A DNA stretch of 64,000 bases from Burhinus oedicnemus (lineage: Eukaryota; Chordata; Aves; Charadriiformes; Burhinidae): the NCBI GenBank assembly GCA_008921705.1, contig VFFE01007569.1:29369-93368 (forward strand), read 5' to 3'. Positions 49,104 through 60,888 of the stretch are shown here, piece by piece; within the stretch, counting starts at the first letter, position 1; each line of letters starts with the position of its first letter. The notes beneath the pieces were generated by a model. It worked only from the letters and a program-made list of their open reading frames with translations. It was not told the DNA's origin and did no database searches. The position numbers were made by a program, and so were the translations under genes.

Positions 49104-51214
49104 GTTATCTTAGAAGAGAAAATACCTTCAGAATGGGAACTTATTTTCTTATACAAAATTCAAACTTTTGCATATGGGACAAACTGTATTCTATTATAGA
49201 GTGTTTAAAAAACCTAATGAAAACCCCAAGCCAAAAGACAAGATAAAATTTATTTAGAAGAGGACATATTTTTTTTATTTCTGCTTGAATGCCAGTCAGA
49301 AGAGTATTTGTCAGTATTTTAAAATCCAAGAAATTTTGAGTCACATTACCTCAAAAAGCTTGCAGAGGGAAATTTTGTGTTTTGATCATTTTTACTTTCA
49401 ATACTTGTACAATTTTAAAGCTCTTTTTCCTGCTTTGCCACACTCAGAAATATATACAAATATTGCATTTCACAAACCCTACTGAAAATAACAGTGTGAC
49501 TGGGCAATTAAAAGGTGTTTTGCAGTGGAGACTGGAGTGTTTAAAAAAGAACACATTAAATATTGATAGCCCTTCAGATCTTAGAGGTTTCATAAGAATG
49601 GTTTTGCTGGCACTGAATTGCATTTGAGTTATCCCAGGACTTTCAGGGGACTATGTAAGAAGTAAGGTACTATTCAGTTTGAAAAACGACATCAGACTCT
49701 GTCGTCAAAACAGTTCCAGAACCTCTAAATCATATTTCTGGTTTAGTTTCAAAGAATACCACTCTGGAGTACATGAACTTTTGTAGAATATCTCAGCTGC
49801 ACTTTGCTGAAAGATGAACTGCATTTCATCATTACTTCTTTCATTTTTCAGACAGTTTTTTCTCCCATGAATTAGAGCTTGAAATCTTCCTGGAGCTTTG
49901 TGAAGATTTTCTTTCCTTCGTGAGTTCACATATCCCAGTGTAATAATTCTGATGCTCTCTGTGGTTCTTCTTTAAAGAAAAAAAAAGAAGCAATGGTAGC
50001 ATACTGCATAAATAAACATCATTACACACCTCAAATAATTAACCAGGGCATACCATAGCTTGCATTACATATCACGGCATGGCATGGTATATGATTTAGT
50101 GTCACTCACTGCCAGCTTACAAAATGCCATATTCCATCCATTTTTATAAATACATTTTAGTAGATATATCTGACAGAGTTTTGTTTTGCTTTGTTGTTTG
50201 GGGTTTTTTTTTGTTTGTTTGTTTGTTTTTTTTACCAAATGGCTCTGATGTGCAAATTTATGGAATAATATTTTAAGCAGTAATGGAGAAATGCCACAGC
50301 TTGCTGAATGTAGGGAAGCTTTAGTAATTTGTTACAGGAGCTGTACCTTGTAAATATTCAGATTTTTGAGACAGAGTTATGTTACAGTGTCTGAGAAACA
50401 TTTTAGAACAGAGTCTGACAATCACTTACAAACCTTTGACTTCAATTGCTGTGTGTTGCCTGTTTAAGAATTATATTCAGCTGAAGAAAACCTAATCAAT
50501 ACCCTACTGGATCAACCAATAACTGTGGACATGGTGAAAGCTGGCATAGGAACATCAGAGTATGATACAGCTCAAAGACTTGAATATTTTTTTTTTCTTT
50601 TTGCTTCCTGGGAGAGTTTTCAGAGTATCAGAGTCGTGATCTCATTACAACGATTAAAAGGCACACATTCTGGTTCCCTAAACTCATCATAAAGAGAGCT
50701 TTTAAGGTCTCTGAAAATCAAGTGGTATTTTGAGAGTGAGTTTCTACCTAACTAGTTTCAAAACTCAGTATGCTAAACTCACTGATAAGTCTGCATATAG
50801 TATTCTAGCCTTCCTCCCCCATATCAGGCAGGTATTTCACCTGCAAGACGGCTATAGAAGATCAGTGCACAAGTGAGTAAGTCTACAAGGCTTCTCTACC
50901 AGAGCAAAGAAAAGACAGAAGGGGAGGCATGGAAAAATTTTTGACAGCAATGTAGAAAGTACCAGCGCACTTTTTGGAAAATATTTTGGCTGTGAAAAAG
51001 TAACACTTTTAAACACTACCTAATCATAAACATATATGGTCAAAAGAAAAAGAAAACATTTAACTAGATTTTAAAAACAGCAAACAAGGCCCATTTTATG
51101 CAATAGTATATTGTTCCATAAAGTACAGGTAACTTGGGGGTGCGGCCTCAAAGCAGGGGGAAAAGTATGTTTGCAAGCAATTGCTCTAGGCAAGTGGGCA
51201 CAGGAAAGTAACTT
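49104..51214. other. AT-rich unique DNA, about 2.1 kb
   Basis: T-rich (GTTT)n-like run at 50184-50236. Degenerate CR1-like text may extend to about 51135. No gene recognised. Confidence 0.5.
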
Positions 51215-51410
51215 CTCACTGGATTGAGAGCATCCCTGAGGAGAAAGACTTGGGGATGTTGGTTGATGAGAAGCTCACATGAGCCGGTAATGTACTTGCA
51301 GCCCAGAAAGCCAACTGCATCCTGGGCTGCATCAAAAAAAGCATGGCCAGCAGCTCGAGGGACGTGATTCTCACCCTCTACTCCACTCTGGTGAGACCTC
51401 ACCTGGAGTA

Positions 51411-52466
51411 GAATCAAAGCATTATAAAATCATAGAATTCTCTAGGTTGGAAGGAATCTTTAAGATCATCAAGTCCAACCATTGACCTAGCGCTGCCAAA
51501 ACCACCACTAAACCATGGCCCTAAGCACCACATCTACACATCTTTTAAATACCTCCAGGGACGGTGACTCAACCACTTCCTTGGGAAGCCTGTTCCAAAG
51601 TTTGAGTACCCTTTCTGTGAAGAAATTTTTCATAATATCCACCCTAAACTTCCCCTGGTGCAACTTGAACCCATTTCCTCTTGTCCTATTGCTAGTTACT
51701 TGGGAGAAGAGATCAACACCCACCTCATTACAACCTCCTTTCAGGTAGTTTTAGAGAGCGATTAAGTCTCCCTTTAGCATCTTCTCCAGACTTAACAATC
51801 CCAGTTCCCTCAGCCACTCCTCAGAAGACTAGTTCTCTATGCATTTCACCAGCATCACTGCTCTTCTCTGGACACACTCCAGCACCTCAATGTCTTTCTT
51901 GTAGTGAGGGGCCCAAAACTGAACACAGTATTTGAGGTGGGGTCTCACCAGTGGTGAGTACAGGGGAACAATCACTTCCCTACTCCTGCTGGCCACACTA
52001 TTCCTGATACAGTCCAGGATGCTGTTGGCCTTCTTGGCCACCTGGAGACACTGCTGGATCATATTCAGCCAACTGTTGACCAACACCCCCAGGTCCTTTT
52101 CTGCTGGCCAGCTTTCCATCCACTCTTCCCCAAGCCTGTAGTGCTGCATGGAGTTGTGACCCAAGTGCAGGACCCAGCACTTGGCTTTGTTGAGCCATAT
52201 ACCATCGACCTCAGCCCCATTGATCCAGCCTGCCCAGATCCCTCTGTAGAGCCTTCCTATCCCCGAGCAGATCAACATTCCCCTCCCCCTTTGTGTCATC
52301 TACAAACTTACTGAGGGTATAGTTGATAGCTTCATCCAGGTTGTTTATAAAGATATTAAAGAGAACCAGCCCCAACCCTGAACACTTGTGACTAGCCACC
52401 AATTGGATCTAAATCCATTCACTACAACTCTTTAGGCCTGGCCATCCAGCCAGTTTTTACCCATTA
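51411..52466 (-). mobile_element. CR1 (3'UTR type II) nested in a plus-strand CR1
   Basis: Minus-strand copy with its tail at 51411-51440 and the ATTGACCTAGCGCTGCC 3'UTR. ORF2 then runs up to about 52466, where it is 5'-truncated. At most a 2-3 bp duplication (TA) is seen at the edges, as expected for CR1. Confidence 0.93.
51829..52402 (-). pseudogene. CR1 ORF2 reverse transcriptase remnant (nested copy)
   Basis: Two overlapping frames. 52211-52402 holds [17 protein letters not shown] and the catalytic box written FVDDTK (first Ala changed to Val, both Asp kept). 51829-52299 holds [56 protein letters not shown] and [13 protein letters not shown]. One frame slip in the 52211-52299 overlap, at the lower end of the FVDDTK piece, and truncation of the N-terminal half make it inactive. 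Confidence 0.85.
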
Positions 52467-52503
52467 CTGCATCCAGTTCTGGGTCCCCCAACATAAGAAG
52501 GAC

Positions 52504-52888
52504 ATGGATCTGTTGGAGCGAGTCCAGAGGAGGGCCACAAAGATGATCAGAGGGCTGGAGCACCTCTGCTATGAGGACAGGCTGAGAAAGTTGGGGTTGC
52601 TCAGCCTGGAGAAGAGAAGGCTCTGGGGAGACCTTATAGCGGCCTTCCAGTACCTAATGGGGGGCCTACAGGAAAGATGGGGAGGGACTCTTGATCAGGG
52701 AGTGTTTTGATAGGATGAGTAATGGTTTTAAACTGAAAGAGGGCAGATTTAGGTTAGATAGTAGGAAGAAATTCTTTATTGTGACGGTGGTGAGACACTG
52801 GAACAGGTTGCCCAGAGAAGTTGTGGATGCCCCATTCCTGGAAGTGTTCAAGGCCAGGCTGGATGGGGCTTTGAGTAACCTTGTCTAG
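52504..52888 (+). pseudogene. CR1 ORF2 C-terminal end (host copy)
   Basis: Two frames of the outer plus-strand CR1. 52504-52680 carries [20 protein letters not shown] and [18 protein letters not shown]. 52691-52888 carries [18 protein letters not shown] and [21 protein letters not shown] frame slip near 52680 separates them. Confidence 0.8.
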
Positions 52889-53039
52889 TGGAAGGTGTCC
52901 CTGACCGTGGCAGAGGAGGTTGGAACTAGATGATCTTTAAGGTCCCTTCCAACTGTAACCATTCTATGATTCCAAGATTCTATGGTTTTATGATTTTTGT
53001 ACAGTGGGTTTCATATAAACTACTTATGTGCTATTCTGT

Positions 53040-53420
53040 GGTCTGTGTCAGGGCCCTGAGGGCAGCAGCAGGCCTGGTTGCTCCAGTCCAGCCCCACTGC
53101 CCTGGGGCCTCCTCCACCTGCCCATGGCCCGGAACCCATTTCAGCCTACCAGGGCCATCGGCCTCTGCCCCAGCAACACTACAGCAGGGCTGGTCTCCAG
53201 CTCCCCACAACCCTGCCCTGCCCAACCACAGGCCCCACTGAACTGGGGCCACCCATGGGCCCATGTCCCAGCCCCGCCGCGACCTGTCTCCATCCCTGTG
53301 GAAGTGCCTGATGCCTGGGGCTGGGGCTGCCCCAGAGAGCCCCAGCTGCCCTGTTCTGACATTCCCAGTGCCACAGACCTAGGGAGCTGCCAGCCATACT
53401 GTGCCCTGATTTTAACTTTG
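53040..53420. other. Unidentified GC-rich island
   Basis: About 380 bp, clearly the most GC-rich non-repeat stretch in the window, dominated by CCC/GGG runs. CpGs are few (one cluster near 53275), so it is not a typical CpG island. Proline/alanine/glycine-rich frames exist in all directions and mean nothing by themselves. It begins soon after a CR1 end and stops sharply near 53415. It may be an unclassified GC-rich repeat. Confidence 0.4.
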
Positions 53421-54004
53421 GACTTCCTAAAATACAAACTAAAGTTCCTTCATTTGTACTTTTCATTTGTCATGTGTGATCTGTTGCATATGATACGTAT
53501 AAAAATACCACAGTCAAGAAAAGGAAGGGGTTATGTCAGAGCCTTGACAGTCTGCACTGAGTATCTAATTAAAATAAGTAATATACGTAAAAACTATTGA
53601 ATACAATGATAATGTTGGACTCAAACTGGCTTCTTGGTTTTGATGTTTGAGGTTTCACTTGGCTCATGTCTTAAATTTTTTCACAGACATGAGATTGGAA
53701 TTAATCTTTAAAATGTAATCTTGTCTGAGAGAATTAAATCACTGAAAAGATGCCTACAGAAGTATTGGGAGAATTGATATATGCGGGAAGATTCTTGATG
53801 GAAAGTGAGCATCCTGTGATCACTCCAAGTCTCAATGATCTGTGTGTGGCCTGTAGGTAACTTATGTAAGTGTTGTACTGGAAAGTTTACTTGCGGTCAA
53901 CACGGTAAGAGAGTAAACAAGAATGGAGGAGGAGGTTGCACTGAAGGTGGAACTTGAAGCAGGATGTAGGTGGACAGAGCATCTGCTTGGACTTGTACTT
54001 TGAA

Positions 54005-54096
54005 CCAATCAAGAGTAGCCTTAGGCGCGTGCTTAATGATGTAAACCAATCAGTAAGTTGTTGGTGCGTTATCTCGAACAGCACAACGTATATTAA
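54005..54096 (+). promoter_or_regulatory. U3 promoter of the 394-bp LTR
   Basis: Two CCAATC boxes (54005 and 54046) followed by a TATA-like element at 54088-54096. This is a complete-looking core promoter. Confidence 0.55.
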
Positions 54097-54111
54097 CTGA
54101 GCTATCTGCGC

Positions 54112-54117
54112 AATAAA
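54112..54117 (+). terminator. Poly(A) signal of the 394-bp LTR
   Basis: AATAAA 20 bases downstream of the TATA-like box, so the R region is short. Confidence 0.55.
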
Positions 54118-54231
54118 ACGGCATTAACCTGATCATATTGGTCGTTGTGTTGTGTCCGAGCCTTCTGCGTCAACAGATATAGTACTGTGAAATCTCATAA
54201 TACTGAATCGTAGCCATAAAATAATCCAGAC

Positions 54232-54234
<3 letters not shown>

Positions 54235-54276
<42 letters not shown>
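54235..54276. repeat. (CA)n microsatellite
   Basis: About twenty uninterrupted CA units, followed by TATACGTGTG. Confidence 0.97.
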
Positions 54277-54281
<5 letters not shown>

Positions 54282-56525
54282 GTGTGTTAGATTTTAGGCT
54301 CAGTTTCCTGAACAGATGTTGCCAAATATTTCTTTAAGTTTGTTGCAAAAGCAGTTAAAATGATTTCTTTGCTTTTCTGTTAGAAAGCACTGTTAAAATT
54401 TGAACCCTAAGCATTTGTGGCACTTAATTTCAAAGTGCACAAATTTGAAAACTGGGCTAATCTGTGTTGTCCATTCAGTGTTTTATCACAGCACAAAATT
54501 TAGCTCAGGGGATTTGAAAAGACAGATAGCAGTCAAGTTTTAAATTATGTATAATCTCATCCATGGGAAAGAGGTATTTTAATGAATAACGTACTGTACT
54601 CTGTGGCACAGTGTTCTTCTAGTAAATGAGTGTTCTAACAAGTTTTGCTCATCCCAAACCTATTTTCTTAGCATGCTGTCTAAAAAGAAAGGGGAATTAT
54701 TATTCTGCAGCTGAAGACATTGCTTGCATGTAGACAATAATAAAATACTCTATACCACTTTAGGATATTCAAGTTTAATATTCTCCCACTGCAATTCAAT
54801 ACAGTACAGTAGGAGTTGTTAGAATAAGAATTGTTCCTGAATACCTAAAACTCATATGTTTTTCTATCATTGTTAAACTCAGTTAAGTATAAAAATGGTG
54901 GGAGGAAATAAAGAAAGGCTACTGCCTGTAGGAAGTGTTTCAACATATTAAGTAAGCATGATCATGTTGCTCTGAATTTTCATCAAATGATTACTATTTC
55001 TTTAGGGAATATTACTGCTAAACTATTTTCTTTAAATACAGAGATTAACATACACTTTTGAGTATTCTGAAATTCTGAAAAATGCTGATAGGAACACCTA
55101 AAAAGAAAAGATAAACAGCAAGTACTACAGTTTGTTCTTCATGGATTTAGGTGAAGGTCAAAAGTAATATTTCTGTTATCGAGCCTTGAAAAGAAATCAC
55201 AAAATATGAGTTACTGCCAGTAGTCTAGGAGAAATGCCAGATGCTTCAACTGCCTTCTATTCCTTCAGACCATGCATTAACAGATAATTCACTTTCCCCT
55301 CAATTTAAAATGAATGTTGTGTCACCATTATTCATTTGAATGTGACAGTGACAATGCCTGGAAAAAATGTATCCCCTAACTTTTATATTCGTCATGTCCA
55401 GATTCTTACAGCGTTACTCAAAACATCTTATTCTATTCAGAATATTGAGGATTAAGTTACTCAATATTGGTTAAATTGTGGATTACATTTTTCAGGTGTA
55501 CATTTTGAAGCATCTATAGGTCAGTTGAGTTGTCTCAGTCAAAATCAGAATTAATCTTTCTCTTTTTTTGTGTTTCTAGATTGGAAAGAACTGACAGGGC
55601 ACATATTTCTTTGTCTCTAAGGGGAGAAGGTTGTGGTAAATTAGAAAATTACATTGTAAGTACAACAATGGAACTCCATCCCATTTAGTGTTATCTGATG
55701 GCTTCACATAGGATTTTAAATACTGTAATGTGGAGCATGTAACCCAAATATGTTCACTGAAGCTGAAAGATTGCTCATATGTCTCAGCCTTGGCAAAATG
55801 GCCTGGATAACAACAGTTGGTGAGATAGAATGGGAGTGTAAACAGTTTGTAAGAATGGGACACTCAAAATTGTCTGAGAACGTCTTTTCCCAAAACTGAT
55901 AAAGCTGAAGAAGATAACCATCAAACAATAATAAGAAATTAAAAAGACACTTTTGAAACAGGGAGTCAGCTTGGAAGGATATAGAAAAGATCCCTTATGG
56001 CTGGGGAGGGCTCCTTATGACCTGGAGGGGAGGAGGAGTGCGTCTGAGAAGGAAATGGAACATCTTGGGATCAGTGAAGAGAGGGTGTTTAGAAGCTTGT
56101 TGATGTTTAGTGGTGTTAACAATTTGAAAGTGTGGTTTATCTGTTGCATTGCATCCTGAATGTATAGTTTATTGATTGTTCATTAGTCATGTGTTCTCTT
56201 CAGTTCTGATCTGACTTTAAATGATATGAGCCGGACAGCCTTTCCCTGTGACAGAAACCTCTTTAGTCTGACTCAGAAATGCTGACAAATTATCCTTAGT
56301 AATCCAGCAGGTAATGGCTCTGTTTCTATCAAAAATACTGGAAAAAAAAAAGAAATCCCCTTGTTTTGATAACTATAACTGAATCTAAAATCAAGGTAAA
56401 ATGCCACTTAACAATAAAGAAGAAAAGTAACTTCATTAAACACTGGTAACTTGCACAAAGGGTAGTCCAAAATGCCCTGTATTTTATAATCTTTAGGTTT
56501 TATGCACAAATACTCTACCTGAATT
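54277..56525. other. AT-rich unique DNA, about 2.2 kb
   Basis: Nothing recognised. Confidence 0.5.
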
Positions 56526-56581
56526 AGAATCATAGAATCACCTAGGTTGGAAGAGACCTTTAAGATCATCGAGTACAACCA
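56526..56581 (-). mobile_element. CR1 3' tail fragment (type II-like)
   Basis: AATCATAGAATCACCTAGG followed by GACCTTTAAGATCATC and CAACCA is the complement of a CR1 end. It is truncated after 56 bases, so the insert was extremely short or was later deleted. Confidence 0.88.
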
Positions 56582-59131
56582 TAATTAGCAATTAATTATT
56601 ATTAATTAATGAAGCAACCTGACCTTGTTAGTTTTCACTTAGCAGAGAAAAGGTTATTCTTTGGAGGACTGATCCAATGCCTGCTTCGGTCAACAATACT
56701 GCTCTGGTTGGTCTTAGTGGTTTCACATGCGGTCTCCAATTAGTAACAAGACATTACAGTGGAAACCACTTTTGTCTCTCTGCCTAAGTAACAAATAACA
56801 GCTCATGCCTATAAGTAGTACATTTCCATAGAAGAACAAAACATTTTTTTCCATCTTCTGTATGCAATGTGTATGGAACCTCTCCAAACTATTACTTTTT
56901 CAGAAAGCATTGAAGAAACACAGTGCCAAACCTTAATGCACTATGAGTGTTCCCATAAAAATGACATCGGAATAAATGCAAAGAAGTTTGAGAGAGGAAA
57001 AATGGTATCTGTAGAATTTACCAATGAAGGATTTTTGTTGAAGCTATTCTTCATTCAGTGAAAATCTGCTAGAGAAATAAACACAATTGAGTCTGCTGCC
57101 ATTAGAATTGATGTGTGCCTATTTGTTTATTTTTCCTCTGTATTTTCCATTTACTTCTTTTCTGTTTATTAACAATAATATTTTCAGAATGAGATCTCAT
57201 GGAAATTGATATAATGGCTCCATTTGTAATAGAGACAAAAATGCAATACAAGGACAACACATTCATTCAGTTAAGGTCTAAATACATAAAGCATCCTATT
57301 TTGTATTTATTTAGCTTCTTATGGACTCATGCTGTCCTCTGATTGAAAATATTGGAAAATATCCTGAAATTTTACAGTAGACAGACCAACTCCACACTAG
57401 GGAACATATACTAAAGTATGTCCATAACAAATAAATCCTGCACCTTGTCTAAAGAACAGTACAGGTGAAAAAACACACTGTATTTTGCAGGAAAACTTTA
57501 TGACTGGATTTTTCCTCGTTTTGGGTTATATCCTAACTGTTTCTTTTTGCATTTTTACTTTGCCAAATGTAGAAGTTTCATCTAAAATTGGAGAAAATAT
57601 CCTTTCCTTAGTTTTGTGCCTTAACTCTTCAGTCTGTTTACTAGTGACTGGAAAGAACTGCCATTTATCTCATCGTCTTCCCTATCCCCTTAAACAAAAG
57701 CAAAGTGTGCATTCTGAGGCTTCTGCTTTTCATACTATTTTTAAAGTTGCAACACAGGCAATTCTGATAAAATTATGCAGAAATGGAAAAGCCACTGTAT
57801 GATATAGCCAAACTTTATTTAGACTATCGCTAACCTTAAAGAAGATAAATTTAGCACTTTCCATCTTTACCTGTAATTAAAAACAATGTCTAACAATTGT
57901 CAAAGTTAATTATGTAATTGTTACCTAGATCTCCAGAGCTTTTAAATTGTGCTCTTTGATAAATAGTATGAGAATGTGTAAAGTGATACTGCTCCCTATG
58001 AGTTTTTCAGGATGACAAATAAGATTGCCTATCATTTGGTTTCAGACTCAAATGTTACGGGCTTTGCAAATTTTTTTTTTCTTCCATCAGTATTCCTGCA
58101 ATATCTCTTTAATTGCCTCCCAAGAAGGCAACTGGGCAATGCATAATTAAGTGACACCTCCAACCTCTATGTAATTATTTCTATTTACTTTGATCTGCTC
58201 TCATTCTAAAGTTCTTATTCTGAACCATTTTATATTGATTTTTTTCATTATTAGGTTTTATTAACATTAGTTGTTATTAATACTAGATGTTCATTTGTGG
58301 CAATGTGTCTTTGCTAACAGGTATCTGTAAGTGCTTCTAGGTATTCACAAGTTAGTAAAGATTTGCTGTTTTCTTTTATTAGATTTTATGCTGGTAAACA
58401 TCATTACAGTTTGGTAATAATACTGATATTCTCTCACGATTCCTCAACCATCTGATGGAGATGTTTTTCAAAGACATTTAAGAAACATAATGAAAAAAAG
58501 AAAATTATTGAGGAAGAGAATCCTGGATTCACAGAGTCTAATTTTTTTGTGGATTCACCCACAGTTACCATGCAGTAACAGCCATTGTACTAGAAACATC
58601 AACTGCTTTTTTTTGTTGTTGTTTCAGTTGACACAATACAGGCTACACCAAAGTGCCACCAAAAGATCAAATAAGGAATCCTTTTATAGCTTGTGCAACT
58701 CTCAGAGCTGACTGGAACAAATCCCAGACTGGAGCTACATCTTCCCACTACTTCAGGACACTGCGCAATCATTCAGCAGCACATGTGACTCCTTGATGTG
58801 AAGCATTTTAACCTTCTACCAATTTCTCTGATATAGATATCAGATCTAGAAAAATACAGTCATAAATTATGACTAGGTTTTATTAGAGGTACAAATTTAG
58901 AAATATTAACAGTAAGCTAATAATAAGCCTATTATGGTCATTTTGAGGTTGACAAGCTGTTTTTGACAGTGTAAACCATGTAATTTCAACCAAATAACAG
59001 CTACTCCAGAACCTGGTGCTATGTAGTAACAACCAACTTCATTGGCTGCAACACTGTTGCCAATATACAATACTATATACTTTTGTCACATAGAAGTTTG
59101 ACTCTGAATAATGGTCCTGCAAACTTTCTCT
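56582..59131. other. AT-rich unique DNA, about 2.5 kb
   Basis: No repeat recognised. A 105-codon frame at 57485-57802 has no recognisable domain. Confidence 0.5.
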
Positions 59132-59489
59132 AGGTCTGGCTGGGATGGAGTTAATTTTCTTCATATCAGTCCATATGGTGCTGTGTTTTTGGATTTGTGA
59201 CTAAAATAGTGCTGATAACACACTGATGTTTTGTCTGTTATTGAGGAGTGCTTGGGCAGCCTCAAGGCTTTTTCTTTTTCCAACTCTGCCCCTGTGGCAG
59301 CAGCATTCCCTCCTCCTCCTTGCGGGTCTAACAGCATGGTGGCTGGTTTGGTAGGAAGCACACGAGCTGCCAGTCACATATACAAACAACTCCCAGCCAC
59401 ATACCCCAGATACCCAACTCCTAGAGACCACCTCAGCCAAGCTATGTGACCATGACCAATAGATGACCACAGTTCAGATCAAACCAGGC

Positions 59490-59496
59490 TATAAAA
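59490..59496 (+). promoter_or_regulatory. TATA box of LTR D
   Basis: TATAAAA, about 200 bases from the LTR start. Confidence 0.5.
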
Positions 59497-60024
59497 TGTA
59501 GTCCCTGCCAGAGACCCCATTTGAGTGGTTCTCCTTGGAGCAGCGGGTCTGTGATTGGAAGCCCTCCCTTTGGGTCGAGACATTGTGTCCTCGCCTTTTC
59601 AGTGAGTGGTTTGTGCATTTTGAATCATTATTCTAAACTTAGATTTGATACACACCACGTAGTATTAGTTCCTGTTCTTGTTTGAGGTAAAACAGAACCA
59701 ATTTTCTGTTCAGTAATTTTACTTTTCAGTTAAACCTCTTCTAACGTCACACTCCGAAATTAGCAGCATATTCTTCAGACACTGTTCGCTCTCAGAGAGA
59801 TAAGACCTGATTAGGTGCAATTTATGCCAAGGAATGGTATGCAGAGAGGCTCCTGCTTATCCTTATTGCTATAACAATCAAGACCAGCCAACTTTGTTGT
59901 TTGCCCCGTTGGAGGGTTGGAAGCGGAAAAGCATAGAGGGGTCACAGCTGCGGGGAGGAGCGGACAGGACAGGTGACCCAAAACTGACCAACAGGGTATT
60001 CCATCCCATCTGCCTCATGCTCAG

Positions 60025-60031
60025 TATAAAA
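60025..60031 (+). promoter_or_regulatory. TATA box of LTR B
   Basis: CAGTATAAAAGCTGAG context. LTR C has AATAAAAACTGAG at the same place. Confidence 0.5.
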
Positions 60032-60255
60032 GCTGAGGGATCAAAGGGTCAGCCCTCTTTCTTCAACGGCTGGTGTCTGAGGAGGACTCTGTCTGTCTGT
60101 CTGCCTTTGATCCTGATCTGTGTGTTCCTAAATCCAGATCCGGAATCCAGTTCCTGTCCCTCTCTGAGTCCAGCCTGGGACTTTCCCCATGCCTGCCAGT
60201 GATGTGATCATCATGCTGGGAGCTTGATACTGGTTTTGTACATAATGTACATATT

Positions 60256-60336
60256 TCTCTTTTTTTTATTATTATTATCTTTTCTGTTATCATTATTATA
60301 TTTTTTATTATTATTTTTTTATTACTATTTCATTAA
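60256..60336. repeat. T/ATT-rich tract in LTR B
   Basis: Imperfect TTA/ATT repeats just before the poly(A) signal. Confidence 0.8.
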
Positions 60337-60888
60337 ATTAGTTTAGGGTTTTTTAAGCTCATAAGTCTCTTTCTCTCTCTTCCTCCTCTCCCTGAAGGGA
60401 TACACTCTCTGAAGGGAGAGAGGTCAGAAAGCATCTGTTGCTCCTTTCAGTGGCCAGTCCAGCTCAAACCGCCATAGTTCCCAACTGACATCCTGAACCT
60501 GTAAAAAGTTATGTGTTTGTAGTATAAGATCCCTGTTAAATTTGACCATTTTACCTCTCCCATGACACCATTAAAACTGATTTTTGGAATATCTTTTTTT
60601 GATCTTACACTTCCCTGACAGCCCCCCACAGTGGCTGAGAGTGGGCAAGAAGTTGGGAGAGGACACAGCCGGGACAGCTGACCCAGATTGACAAAAGGGA
60701 TATTCCATGCCATGTAAAGCCATGCTCAGCAATAAAAACTGAGGGGATGGAATGGCTGGGAAGGTAGCCATTGCTTGGAAACTGTTTGGGCATTAGTCTT
60801 CCAACCTTCTTGTGGGAGGTCGTGAATGATTACCTCTGCTCACTTGGTTGGGTTTTGTTTTGTTGTATGGGGTGTGGGGGGATGTCTC

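Larger units (their letters stand above)
51215..53000 (+). mobile_element. CR1 (3'UTR type I), split by an antisense CR1
   Basis: Plus-strand CR1 in two parts, 51215-51410 and 52467-53000. The break falls inside ACCTCACCTGGAGTA/CTGCATCCAG, and joining the parts gives continuous CR1 text. The 3' end has GGTCCCTTCCAAC and a degenerate octamer tail to about 53000. Confidence 0.92.
53782..54175 (+). mobile_element. Solo ERV LTR, 394 bp, with 6-bp target duplication
   Basis: Begins TGCGGGAAGATTC and ends TTCTGCGTCAACA. GATATA flanks it exactly at 53776-53781 and 54176-54181. CCAAT boxes lie at 54005-54009 and 54046-54050, a TATA-like GTATATTAA at 54088-54096 and AATAAA at 54112-54117. Short LTR length, 6-bp duplication and a TATA close to the poly(A) signal are the pattern of avian class II (alpharetrovirus-like) LTRs. 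Many CpGs survive, pointing to a young insertion. There are no internal genes. Confidence 0.88.
59673..60476 (+). mobile_element. Inner ERV LTR (type B), nested in type D
   Basis: Starts TGTTCTTGTTTGAGG and ends AAACCGCCATA, with GTTCC repeated at 59668-59672 and 60477-60481. The match extends to seven bases (TAGTTCC) if the end is placed at CCA 60474. TATAAAA is at 60025-60031 and ATTAAA at 60332-60337. Its promoter text (GACCCAAAACTGACC, TATTCCATCCCAT, CATGCTCAGTATAAAA) is shared with outer LTR C, so B and C are related families. Confidence 0.75.
59293..60620 (+). mobile_element. Middle ERV LTR (type D), nested in type C
   Basis: Begins TGTGGCAGCAG and ends TTCCCTGACA, with GCCCC directly repeated at 59288-59292 and 60621-60625. 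Without the inner insertion (59673-60476) it is about 520 bp. TATAAAA lies at 59490-59496 and ATTAAA at 60570-60575. I recognise the LTR layout but not the family. Confidence 0.72.

Noticed and set aside
53028..53600. A 190-codon Pro/Ala-rich frame plus frames on the other strand
   Set aside because: GC-rich composition keeps all frames open. No domain, and its end runs into AT-rich DNA.
57485..57802. 105-codon frame beginning with a hydrophobic stretch
   Set aside because: Looks like a signal peptide only because of T-rich codons. No domain or context.
59834..60202. 122-codon frame in LTR B
   Set aside because: LTR sequence spanning its TATA box. Not a retroviral gene.
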